The notes under the pieces were generated by a model. It made no database searches. It was given only the letters and a program-made list of their open reading frames with translations, and was not told where the DNA came from. A stretch of DNA of 64,000 bases from positions 130,197 through 194,196 of the forward strand of contig QANU01025285.1 of the NCBI GenBank assembly GCA_003254905.1, read 5' to 3'. The stretch is from Nissolia schottii. Its lineage: Eukaryota > Streptophyta > Magnoliopsida > Fabales > Fabaceae. The position numbers were made by a program, and so were the translations under genes. Positions 1-11,141 of the stretch are shown one piece after another; within the stretch, counting starts at the first letter, position 1, and each line of letters begins with the position of its first letter.

Positions 1-1480
1 ATATATATATATATATATATATATATTATTCTTTTTTATTTTTTTATTTATAATTTATTATTCATTTTGCACTTCATATATATGTTGGGTATACTATAAT
101 AGAAGCAGAAAGAGAAGATATCGATGACGATACTGTTGGCCAGAAACCAACACTCGCAGCTTAGAGAAGAGCACACCCCGCGGGAAACATGCTCTATCAG
201 TCGGTGATTTTTTGGGGCAAAAAAAAATATTTGCCATTTTCTCATTTATTATATATACACACACGTATGAGAGAAATCGCTAACCTTCACACCTTTATGC
301 GGCGGTTAGTAACATTTTGTGTTGGACATAAAGAAAAATTTTTACTTTCTCTCTAATTAATTTATAGTTTTTGCTAAAGGTAAATATGTTATTTTATTTG
401 CATAAATGTTACATGCACATAAAAGAAGTTTACCCAAATTATACACTAATATTAAATATTAATTTTTTTTCTTTTTTCACTCAAGTGTCTCTTCACCTAC
501 TTTATTTTTTTTTCCTCCTCTTCCATACTCTCTATTCATTTCTTGTCCTCAATTTTTTTACATGCAAATTCTATTTATTTTTCATTCTTTCCTTTTTCTT
601 CTTCTCCATTTCTTTTCTCTTGTTCATTTTTTTCCGTTTCATTCATTTTCCCTTCATTTTTGCCAAATTTTTTATTCGTTTTCATTTTTTTCTTAAGATA
701 TTATGAAGAGCATGAACGAGAACATTCTTCTCTAATTTACGTTGTTCTCTATGTTTTGTATTGTTTCAGTGTGGATAAAGTTTGTTTATTGTTAAAAGCC
801 TTTTCTTGCACTCTTATTTATATATATGTCTTTACAGCTTTTAGATCCTTAAAGAATCCAATTGCAATATAGTCAGGTATAGTCGTCTCCTCATGGAGTT
901 GGTAAAATGTTATTCTTGAATTTGTTAATTTAAACAATGAAATAAGTGAATTGGAATTGAGTTGTAAAATTAAGACAGAAAACAATGCATAATTACAAAG
1001 TAAAACAACAAAGCAGAGGTAAGTTAAGAAGCTTGTTGGGTTTGTGTCATGCATAGTTTCGTGTATTCATGACTTGGTGTAGATGAATTACGTTTTCCTT
1101 AATTTTTCGCCATCAGTTCTTTATCTTAAACATCTTTTTCGAGCATGATAAGATGAATAGGTTTATTTTAGTAAGTTGTCAATTTCTTACACAATCATAA
1201 TAAAATAAACCAACATTAATTCAGAGGTTAAAGCAATTAAGAAACTCAACTCTATGTCTAGCAATTAAGTTTTTTAGATGGAAAGATTTAAATTCAATCT
1301 TACTGAGACAGCTTTCACTCGAAACAATTAGATCTTAAATTCAAGCCTTAGTTAACCAGATTAGACATTGAAATGTGTTTTACCTAATAGTGTAGTTTTC
1401 ACTCACAACATTAAGTCACAAACAACATTTAATTAGTTGACTATAGCTAGCATTAAGCACAAAACCAATCCATGAAAATT
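1..1480. other. AT-rich DNA without a recognisable gene
   Basis: The window opens in a dinucleotide (AT)n run of about 27 bases. A pyrimidine-rich stretch at about 470-700 gives open frames full of Phe, Leu and Ser that look like composition artefacts. I see no conserved protein, tRNA or structured repeat here. Confidence 0.6.
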
Positions 1481-2085
1481 AAGAAAATAAATAGCTTCAT
1501 TCATACCCAAAGTAACATGAATACAAGTAGACTATAGCATTGATTACATTCCCAACAACAAGAGATTATAAAATCATCTTACAAGTGAGGCTCACAGAGG
1601 CAAGGTGAGGGTTCTCACGCCGTCACGACAAGGACCTCCGTGCTTCTCGATCCTCCTTGGCTTCCAACTTAGCCTCTTCTTAGTTGTGGAACTAATCTAT
1701 TAAAATGCTTAAACTACAAAGAAACGAGTTCTTGAGAGAAAGTGAAGAAGTGAGGAATTCAGAAGTGTGTAGTGAAGTGTGTTCTGGTTGCTGGCTCGGG
1801 GTCCTATTTATAGGAAAATTTCTCGAGGACCGCTCAGCGGTATTGGTCCCCCGCTGAGCGGCGCAGCCTTCTTCAAGGTGAAGTTTTGTCAGCTTTGACA
1901 GGCGGTTCTGCTCTGACATTATCCTGTCCCTACTGAGCGGCGTGCAGAGCGCTGAGCGGTGTCAGTGCGGCTTGCAGAGCGGCTGCAGAGCTTGCTTCGT
2001 CCTCAAGTTTCTTCATTTCGAAGTAAGGTCCGCTGAGCGGCCTTGATCCTCCGCTGAGCGGCAGCTTGTCTGTTTTCCCTTTCTT
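1480..2085 (-). mobile_element. LTR-retrotransposon fossil (LTR portion)
   Basis: Read on the minus strand this looks like an LTR: a TATA box (TCCTATAAATAGG, 1803-1815) follows a GC-rich upstream region made of repeated CCGCTGAGCGG-type palindromes (1830-2061) and precedes a leader-like, non-coding stretch down to about 1480. LTR ends and internal coding regions were not found, so it is a broken, probably old remnant, perhaps a solo LTR. Family not assigned. Confidence 0.45.
1830..2061. repeat. Cluster of CCGCTGAGCGG palindromes upstream of an LTR TATA box
   Basis: CCGCTGAGCGG occurs at 1851-1861, 2030-2040 and 2051-2061, and its reverse complement CCGCTCAGCGG at 1830-1840. Variants lie at 1930-1940, 1949-1959 and 1974-1984. 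The copies form three pairs starting at 1830/1851, 1930/1949 and 2030/2051, so members of a pair are 19-21 bp apart and the pairs are 100 bp apart. The position just upstream of the minus-strand TATA box suggests promoter or enhancer sites of the LTR; this is inference. Confidence 0.75.
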
Positions 2086-2289
2086 TGTTTTTCCTTTGTT
2101 TTTCTTCTTGTTCCTTACGCCTTCTCTTTTGGCTTTCTGATCTGCAACATTTTCACTCTTTTAGCCTTTTTGTTTCTTTGTTTTCCATTTTTGATTTTGT
2201 TTGCAAAATAGGGCGAAATTGTTTTGATAATATTTGTTTTGAAGAAAAACTATTATTATTTAACTTGAAAAAGTATCAAAATATAGTAC

Positions 2290-2890
2290 TTAACATTTAT
2301 GTGTGTTGTGTAATATTTGTTTGAGTTTTGTAATGTTTGTTTATTTATTTAATAATGTGTGATGTAATATTTGTTTAGTTATTCGATTTTGTGTTATATA
2401 ATTTTTGTTTATGTATGTTGTTATATTTGTTTACGAGTGTTGTAATGTTTATTTTTAAGTGTTGTAATGTTTGTTTCTTTGTAATGTATGTGGTTCAATG
2501 TTTGTTTATGAATGAAGTAATGTTTGTTTATGTTTTTGTTTGGTGTAATATTTGTTAATATGTAGTGTAATATTTGTTTATGTGTATTATAATGTTTCTT
2601 TATTTATTCAATTTTGTGTGATGTAATGTTTGTTTAGTTATTCAATTTTGTGTGATGTAGTATTTGTTAATGTGTGTTGTAATATTTGTTTCTAAGTGTT
2701 GCAATGTTTATTTTTAAGTGTTTTAATGTTTGTTTCTTTGTAGCGTAATATTTCAGTGTGGTGAAATGTTTGTTTATGTGCGGTGAATGTTTGGTTATGT
2801 ATGAAGTAATGTTTGTCTACGTTTTTGTTTGGTGTAATATTTGTTCATGTGTAGTGTAATATTTGTTTATTTGTGGTGTAATGTTATGCT
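2290..2890. repeat. T/G-rich tandem repeat with higher-order structure
   Basis: Dozens of degenerate copies of a roughly 20-25 bp unit around TGTAATATTTGTTTAT follow one another. Longer blocks are themselves repeated: the block starting near 2437 recurs near 2696, and a 36-bp block containing TTATTCAATTTTGTGTGATG is doubled at about 2605-2660. The strong T/G versus A/C strand bias runs through the whole array. No coding function is seen. Confidence 0.75.
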
Positions 2891-3380
2891 TTAATGGCAA
2901 CTTTGCATGTTGCTGCATGACTTGTCTCAACGGAGCTTAAGGCGGCGATATGCGGCAACATTTTTGTCATTGCCCCAAGACTTTTTTGTGGCAACATAAG
3001 ACTTTTGAAAAATCTTAGATAACGAAAACACAAAAAAATCCTAAATAACGAAAAAGAAAAGCGGGGAGACTGTCACAAAAATTAAAGAAAAAGAGGAAAA
3101 CAACCCTCTTAGAAGACTAATAAAAACATAAATCAAAAAATACAAGAGAAAAGAAAATAAAAATAAAGATTACGACCGACCAAAATAATGTAACAATAGT
3201 TTTAATTAGAGAATTTGTATGTTAATTTTATAAGAGGAAATAACATTTCATTTCTCTACATTAAAACTCATGCCCAACATTTTGAGTCTCATCCTTATCC
3301 ATTTTTCTTTTGGTAAAGACAATCCTTATCCTTTACATATACATATATGTCGGTTCGCCATTTTATGTTGTGAAAATTAG
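2891..3380. other. Unassigned AT-rich DNA
   Basis: No gene, inverted repeat or recognisable element. Several CTTATCC/GATAAG-like motifs lie at about 3290-3345, upstream of the candidate TATA box at 3388, but such short motifs are common by chance. Confidence 0.4.
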
Positions 3381-3387
3381 CAAAATT

Positions 3388-3645
3388 CTATAAATAGCAG
3401 CCTTATCGATTCATTGTCCTCAAGAAGAGGGGAACGAGGGAAAGAACATGTGGCACCTAATTGTGAGGGTTGGTGTGGGGCTTATCCTCTTGTTCCTTTC
3501 CTTCTGCTAAGCGTAGCTAAAAGGGTACTATGGAATGACATGAAAATAAAAACAAAGCAATTAATTCGCAGAGCAAATAATGAAAGTAGCCATGGCAAGA
3601 TAAGCATATCAGAATAACCCACGTGTGCATGTGCTAAAGGTATGT
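3388..3645 (+). other. Candidate TATA-driven short transcription unit with a 20-codon ORF
   Basis: A textbook plant TATA box (CTATAAATAG, 3388-3397) is followed 50 bases on by an ATG (3448) opening a 20-residue ORF that ends at 3510 and encodes a hydrophobic peptide (MWHLIVRVGVGLILLFLSFC). A good donor-like site, AAAG|GTATGT, lies at 3639/3640. This could be the first exon of a small gene or a non-coding RNA, or chance. I recognise no homologue, and no downstream exon could be fixed. Confidence 0.2.
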
Positions 3646-5119
3646 CTCACTATTATTTAAGCTTATCTTTTTGGTCTTGTGGAAAATTTTGCTATTTGTT
3701 TACCCAATTAAAAATATATATATATATATATATATATACACCTTCTTGGAAAATAATTGAGCCTGTGAATCACGAAAGGAAATAATTGAGTTCTACTCTT
3801 ATGAGATTAATTTGAAGTCTTTTTACAATAGTCCAAATATGGTGTGGGACAAGGTTCCCTGTCAATGTGAGTTTAGCAATTCAACTGTTGAACTGCTAAT
3901 TAAAGCATCTAGCCAGTTGTTATATAGTGGTTGTCATAATTCCCAACTAGAAGAGGTAACAAAGTTGCAAAATTAAAGAAAGTGGCATCTTTATTTGAAT
4001 AAAGCATGATAATGGTTTGGAAGCCAAGAAAAAGAGATTTAATTATACTATATGAGTTTGGATCATAGAAAATGGGGGGGAATATCCAAATTGTTAAAAG
4101 TTTCATCGAATAGCGAATGCAATTTATCGTTATGCTAAGAAGAACTTGCCAATCCTAGCATGGTAAAGGATTCCAAATTAATTTATACACTATAAGGAAA
4201 TCGTAAAGAAGAAACGTAGTGTGAACAAAATCAAATTGTTGTGTTTTTTCTGAAGGAATTTAAGAATTAATGATAGCGTGCCAAACACAATAATGGAGCA
4301 TATGAATATGATCTTGATTCGTTATTGATGTATAAACCAACATTAGCATAGTAGTAAAATATATCTTGCCACTGTATCATAGAAAATCAAATTTGTATTA
4401 TATAAGAAAACCTTGGTAATATAAAAAAAATTACATAAATAGTAAACCAATTAGTTTTTTTTTTTATATATATTAGGCGATTACTTGTTAACTAAAACTA
4501 CATCTTCTCTCCATTTTTCTCGTTCTTCTAGATGATGTGTGAATGGCATATATAGACTTTCATCTCAGCATTTCACGGAGTTCACATTTGGCATGGCATA
4601 GTTTCTGACAAATTCTTCAATTAATAAATGGATTTGTTTAGTATATATATATATATANTATATATATATATATATATAAACATGTAAAGATATGTGGCGT
4701 AGGAAGGCGCATGGACTATAGACATTGACGATGATCAATTATTTAATCTATTCCAAAACAAGAAGAATCCATTGAAAAGGAAACCTGGCTTTTGTTTTCT
4801 TTTTGTTTTTAAATGTTAGGGCGTGTTTTATTCAGTATAATCAAATTAATGTAACTTTTATCCTACTTTTATTCTTCAACCAAATCTATCTTAAAGTGAA
4901 AAAAAAATCTAATTTATTTATCAAAATGGCATAACATATACTAACTTGAAGTTGATCAAGGTGTTGCAAGTCGTGATATTTTAATTAGTGGTCTTGAGTT
5001 CGTGTTTGAAGAAAATGGAAAAAAAAATATACTCTAGATCGAGATTCTTATCCCTTACCAAAGGAGTTAAATAGAGTTCGGATACCAATGGTTCAATATT
5101 GAGACCAAAATTGACTCTT
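3646..5119. other. AT-rich DNA with microsatellites
   Basis: Contains a (TA)n run at about 3714-3736 and an (AT)n run at about 4641-4678 interrupted by an ambiguous base at 4658. No protein or RNA gene is recognisable. Confidence 0.5.
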
Positions 5120-5128
5120 GAATAGATA

Positions 5129-5752
5129 GAGTAAAGTTTAATTCGGTACTTATGAAAAAAAATCTAATTTAATTCTTGTCATATTCAAAAGTGCATCAAG
5201 TAAATCTCTATGTACTTAGTCACTTTTCATAAATGCAGTTAAACGCATTTACAACAACATTATACATCACTTTCCTTCCTCCCTTATCTCAGCCTTTGCT
5301 TTTCCTCTCCCTTAACCCCCCTCTCTTCTAGGTTGGTAGAAGGTGTTCCACCACCTCCCGCTCTCATTGCAGCCGGAGCTTCTGTATCACTACGATTGCT
5401 CCGTTTCAGTCGTCTTGTGACCACTATTGTCGCTTCTACAGTGTCATCAAGTCACTGCTCTATCCTAAACTTGTCTCCAGCGTTGCGTTCTCAATTATTC
5501 AAGAGAGAGAAGGGTTGGGGGAGAGGGAAACGGAGGGGTTGAGATATGAGATAAAGGAAAGTGACAATGTCATTATTGTGTTTAATTACACTTTTAAAAA
5601 TATGTTTAACCACATTTATATGTAGTGTAGCTAAGTATAAAGGGACTAACACGGCTCACGTTCGAAAATGAAATGGACCAAATTGAATATTTTATCTAGA
5701 GATCAAATTAACCCATCAGTGGTTTGACAGTGATCAAATTAAACATTTACTC
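5129..5752. mobile_element. Non-autonomous MULE-type DNA transposon with GC-rich insert (Pack-MULE-like)
   Basis: Both ends read inward as GAGTAAA.GTTTAATT, and imperfect inverted similarity continues for about 200 bp. Flanking 9-mers GAATAGATA (5120-5128) and AAATAAATA (5753-5761) match at 7 of 9 positions, the duplication length of Mutator elements. The middle (about 5320-5545) is much richer in GC than the ends and carries a 69-codon frame (5333-5542), as expected of a captured gene fragment, but I could not identify a source gene. No transposase is present. Confidence 0.55.
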
Positions 5753-5761
5753 AAATAAATA

Positions 5762-8200
5762 AGTGAGTCACACTATTTTATTCAATCCAATAACTTTTTT
5801 TTTTCTAAAATTCTAACAATTTTTTTCCTTCTTCTCAATTTTTATATATTTACTGATTTCACTTCATTTATGCATAACTAGACCCAAAAAAAAAAAAAAA
5901 AAAAAAACTGTAGCTTTCGTTGGGTTGGTATATGCTCCCAAGGAATCATCGTCATCACTTAAGAAAAACGCAAGCTGAGCTGACAAAGCCTGGAATATAA
6001 TAGCGTGCGGCGACACGATGCAGTTGCGTGTGCAACAACACCGGCAGTGACACATCATATTCAACAATGTTTTATAAGTTGTTAAATTGAGCTTTGCCCT
6101 TTCATTGGAAAATGACTTTGGACCAATTGAATAGTGGATAATAGTCATGGTTACAATTATTATGGTTTAGATAACCCAACAGGGTGGGTGTGGTTTTGGC
6201 TCAAATTAATTCAACTTTTTTCAGTGGGATTTGATTTGGTCTGATTAATTAATTCTTGCAGCTGAAATTATTGGCCTATCTTTCAATGGATTAGATTATT
6301 ACGGTTATATAAGTGGGAGACAAAGTTTCTAAATTCATATATCAAATCTGTGATTTGATCAGTGAAAATGAGGAAATTAATTAATTGTGAAGTTGAGTCT
6401 TAATCGTATTGAGTCACATCGCTGGTTGCATATGAGCATATTAAGATATGCACAGAAGTAAAATGTTAATGTTGGTTTTGTTTGGTCAAATTCTGAGAAT
6501 TTAACGTGTACTTTACTATATTTATAGCGATGAAATTTTTTTAAAAAATAAAGTTATATTATTGTGATCAATTATTGACTTTAACCTAGTGATAAGTGCT
6601 TGATTGATCAAGTAGTATCAAGACTCTGTCATTTGTTCGAATTCCTTTCCTCAATTGATATAGGAGGATTATTGATATTAAGTATTTCGTTCACTGATAT
6701 TTTGTGGTTTCGAGAATAAAGTCCAATAATAGTTAAGTTGAGGCTAATTAAGTGAAGTATTTAAGAGGATCCATAAACCTAATACCTAAAAATTTTAGGT
6801 TAAGATATAATGATTAATCCAATTTTATAATTTTTCATTTAGTTTATTAATTTAAATCTTTCTTTATTTTGAGCTTCCCTTGTAACTTTACCCAACATAA
6901 TGGTCAACTAAACTGACTGTTTAACTTAGGTTGAGTAGCTGAAGTTGGCTCACAATGATTTAATTTGCACCTATGCGCTTAGTTGATGCAATTGTTTATG
7001 CTCAAATATGTTTTCAATCCTTTAATTAGCTTTGGTCAAGACTTCGTGTCTAACTTTGCGTGAGTACTCGGAGCTTCCGTTAAAGGGAAAGCACACCATA
7101 TCAACTCACACGGATGAAAGAGATGTGATATTTTTAATTTAGATTAATTAAATCAAGATGTGACGTGTAACTCTTTTTATAATTTTTTATCAATCACATT
7201 TCTTTAAATTTCTCTTGATTTTAGACTTTCCACATCACTTAACCCAAAATAATGTTTAGATAAATTTATTTGAGATGATTTTAATACGGGGGTAGTTAAA
7301 CTTGGATAAGGATTTGCCTTGGGAATAGGGCTCAAAGATGATTGAACAATAATTGTGGGAGTTTGTGGGGGTGAGGTATGGGGAAAGGGAAAGTTAGGCA
7401 AGTTAATTAGACCATATAACTAACCTACTGGATTCTGAGTCAGTTCCAGAACATAGAGACTTCGAGTTGAATAAGTTGAATCTGCACCTATATAGTGCAT
7501 ACATACATTATCCGTTTGGAGGATAAGGTCAAAACACCCTTTGGAGGAGGTCGTTCTCATTTGTCTGTTTTTTACTTTGGATAATTTTCTCAAATAATGT
7601 ATATATGCACGATGTTGTGGGAAATTTCGAGTGATTTGACTATTTTTTTTTTTTTGTTGAGCGTTTTGCCATGGTTATTGGCTCTCCCCCACCCCATTTC
7701 TCTATTTTCGGATAAGTTAACAATTTTGATTTGAATAAAGTTCTATAGTCGATGGGTAACCATTGTTATCTGGACGAGAAAATAGAAGACTTTTCTGATT
7801 TTTGAATATTAAGATTGTTTTGGACCCATTTTTATAATTGGATTAATATAAAGAATTAAGAACTTAATCAGAGAAATATTAGGTATGTAATTTTTCCGTG
7901 CATCTCAAGGAAAAGAAATATACGAATGATATTTCTTAAAGATTCCTTGCAAAATGTACGAAAAAGGTTAAAGAAGCTATTTGAGAGTAGGGATTGAAGG
8001 ATTTGGAGATTGACAAATATCTCTTAAATCAATCAAGAGACCCAACGAAATCCCATTGATCAAGAACCTCTTCAAAGAATGCTACTAGTGCAATATAGAC
8101 ACTCTCCTTATACCTGGACAACATTTTTCTTGACAATAACTATCTTGTTTCCTTAATAAGAAGGACTTGATGACCAAGTCAAAGAAAAGCCCCATAATCA
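5762..8200. other. AT-rich intergenic DNA; possible SINE promoter near 6590
   Basis: No gene is recognised. At about 6589-6655 a stretch has a pol III A-box-like segment (TAGTGATAAGTGCT) and, about 40 bases on, a B-box-like TGTTCGAATTCC. That spacing fits a tRNA-derived SINE head, but no duplication or clear tail was seen, so this is only a possibility. A 22-base poly(A) run lies at about 5886-5907. Confidence 0.3.
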
Positions 8201-8620
8201 CAAGAAAAGGTTCTGATGGGGGCAAAGAGAAAAAGAGGACGCTGTCCCTTTTTCTAGTTTAGAGAGGGAGAACTGGCTCCTCCCCCATAAAAACCAACGT
8301 GACTACAGAGAAAAGGAGAGATCAAACTTCACATTCAAGGGAGAAACCCATCCCCCACTCCTCTTCTTCTTCTCATCCCTTTTTCTTCCCAAAAGGCACA
8401 ACAACCCCCCCCCCCCCCAAAACCAGGAAAAAACACCCGAAAACACAGAAACAGAACCCTCCTTTGTTGTACTGAGCCTTCCAAGCAAGAGGTCCGGTTG
8501 TCCCCACAGAGCTTTGTCGGAGGTCAGAACCGTTCACCCTTTTCAATCTGACTTCAGACAATTCCCCCACTTCCACAATCACACTCACAAATCTCATACA
8601 AAGCTAACAAATCCCAAATC
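8200..8620. other. Pyrimidine-rich, GC-rich island of unknown origin
   Basis: Composition differs sharply from the flanks: CT-rich blocks at 8340-8390, 14 consecutive C at 8405-8418, then ordinary GC-rich DNA to about 8600. It resembles a promoter plus 5' leader, but no convincing coding frame follows on the + strand. The open frames on the minus strand (8303-8597) are Gly/Val/Phe-rich by composition. It may be a displaced 5' end of a gene or part of a retroelement. Confidence 0.3.
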
Positions 8621-9560
8621 ACATATTGTGCATTTAAACCATTATTCTATAATTTTTGGTTTTTTATTTTAAATCAAAGATTAAATACTAAAGAAAACAA
8701 TAAGATTAGGATTAATGCAAGGGAATGAGAATAGGGCTAAATGATCCAAAGCAAATTATCAAATTTTGAATAAATTTAAATCAAGAAAGAAAAAGTTATT
8801 GTTTTCTAAAAATGAGTTTTTTTTATTTCTTTTGTCAAATTGATGACTGAAAAAGAAAATAAACATGAGGTTTGTGAATAGTTTTTAAATTGATATGTGC
8901 ATAATTTTTTGCTTTATATGCTTTGAATTACCAAAATGTATTGGATTTGAAGAAGTGACAGAAACAAAGACAACAATAATGATAGAGAAAAAAATAATGC
9001 AAGGATGATGATTGATGATTATACAATGATAAAAAGAGGAAGAGGGGTAACTAAGAATAATTGAAGGTTAAGTAAAAAAATACTATTAGGCCTAATTAGG
9101 TCTTAGAAGACAGGATAAGTTAATATGACAATTATAAGATAAAAATGAATAAAATTGTATAAGGTTACACTATTCTATGTTAAGCCAAACATATACTAAA
9201 ATCTAACTTTGTAGTCTTAATTAATACTATTAGGTCTTATATAGTATAACAAACCGGCCTAATTACAATGACTGCCAATTGTCTAGTTTTTATCCAAATT
9301 ACTATTGGTCGGGTTTCCTAAATTAAGTCCAAGTCTTCCTCAAAGTCAATTAGTTCTCTTCACCTTCACCTAGAATGAATCTCTAAACTCCACACTAATT
9401 AAAAAAAAAAAAAGAGAGAAACGTTTTGCATGCAACTTAAAATTTGTTAACTATTATACAACCCACTCTATTTAATACGTGCTTCTTCTCATTTTTTCTT
9501 ATTCTTTATTTTTCTCTCTTCTTCCCCAATCCCTCATAATTTTTTTTTCATTTCCATATT
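8621..9560. other. AT-rich DNA, nothing recognised
   Basis: No ORF, RNA or repeat with support. A short A-run lies near 9400. Confidence 0.5.
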
Positions 9561-9639
9561 ATTCTTTATGAATCCAGGGTTTTTATTTTTTGTTTTTATC
9601 ATATTCATTATTTTTGGTTCTTTTAAATATTTGTGCATG

Positions 9640-10000
9640 TGTGTAGAAAAATTTGTGCATGCTTGTTCGAAAGTTTGTGCACGTCTGGTTGGTCAAAAGT
9701 TTGTGCATGTATTTAAAAAAGTTTGTGTATTCTTGTTCAAAAGTTTGTGCATGTTAATTCAAAAGTTTGTGTATATGCTTTAAAATGTTTGTGTATGGTA
9801 GAGAGTGAGTCCACACACTTAGAGTGTGAGTGGAGGAGATGGAGAGAGTGCAACAGTTACTTTTAGCTATTTAATGTGCTACATATTCGATTTGATTTGG
9901 TTTCGTATTTAAAAAAGCTTGTGCATGTGTAGAAAAGTTTGTGCATATGTGTGTAAAAAAAATTTGTGTATATATATTCAAAAATTTGTGTAATCAATAT
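9640..10000. repeat. Minisatellite of AAAAGTTTGTGCATGT units
   Basis: A unit centred on AAAAGTTTGTGCATGT is repeated with variable spacers of about 20-30 bp: seven or more copies at 9648-9797 and four more at 9912-9995. The 71-codon frame at 9568-9783 is a by-product of this repeat and is not called as a gene. The two blocks are separated by about 110 bp of different sequence. Confidence 0.7.
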
Positions 10001-11040
10001 TACTATATAAATTATAAATAACATTTAAGTGGTAAACCTAGGGTTACTTAAAAAAAATGGTGAAGTTCCGTATATGGAATTCTAATTACGACCACACAAT
10101 TTGTGTTTGTCTACTTCTGGCGTTTGCTCAATTCAGGGTATTTATCAAAAGAAGCATTGTTTACAGCTGTCCCTAGTTATTGCAAACCATCAAATTAGTT
10201 GGGCAAGATCAAGCACCCAAATGCATTAAAAATAATCACAAATACTTAGTGATTGGAATAAAATATAAACACAATTAATTCATAGAAAATCAAGTTACAT
10301 AACTAGTTTCATCAGCGCCCTAGACAAGGGGTTTACACTATTAAAAACACGTGAAATATCGTCAAATTTTATATTTTTACCTGCAAAAATGATTTTTATG
10401 ACAAAAAAGTATTTAATTATACTACAGAATTAAATTCTATGCATAATTCCAACAACATTTTTCGATGGAATTTAATTAAAATTTTGTTGGAAAGTTTTAA
10501 AAAATCGTCTCCAATTTCTTGGATTTCAAAATATTGCCGACAATTTTTTTTTAATATTACCAAGAGATTAATTTTTTTATAATATTTAATAATGAAAATA
10601 ATATTAATAACTTAATTTCTGACATAAACTTTTGTCAAAAATATTTATTCTAACTAACCAAATAGCTATTTAATGAAATAGTAACAATATTTTATTTTAA
10701 TTATTAATTAAAAATATTTACGTAACAAATTCTCATATACATTTGGGATGTTTTGAGATTGATAAAAATTAATTTAATTATTATAAAATTTAATTATTAT
10801 TGTAAAATAATTTGTTAAATAAATTAAAATTTATAAATCATAATAATTTTAATAAAAAAATTATAATAATTATCCAATATAGTAATTATCGTTAAAAACA
10901 TAACAAAAATAAATAAATAAATATGCATAACATATCCAATAGTGAAAAAAATTCAAAATAATAAAAAAAAATGCCGTAATACATAAACAAGTGTAACCCT
11001 TGAGATCGATGTCAAAAATGTTGTGACTATCACCTTTGCT
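10001..11040. other. Very AT-rich DNA, nothing recognised
   Basis: Long A/T runs dominate from 10330 to 10990. No coding, RNA or transposon end could be supported. Confidence 0.5.
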
Positions 11041-11141
11041 AGTCAATCTTGAGTGGGAATGTGGAGTTGTGAAAGAGAAATGAGAGGTGGAGAGAGAGAG
11101 AGAGAACTAGGGCTAGCTCTTGAGAGCTTGGGCATGAGAGG

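Noticed and set aside
371-872. Two overlapping open frames of about 110 codons
   Set aside because: They are almost entirely Phe, Leu and Ser from a pyrimidine-rich stretch, overlap each other in different frames and resemble no protein family.
8405-8418. Run of 14 C as a functional G-quadruplex or i-motif
   Set aside because: A single homopolymer run, also prone to sequencing error; no flanking G/C tracts with the required spacing.
9568-9783. A 71-codon frame with repeated KFVH/KVC motifs
   Set aside because: The repetition is that of the underlying DNA minisatellite; there is no sign of codon conservation.
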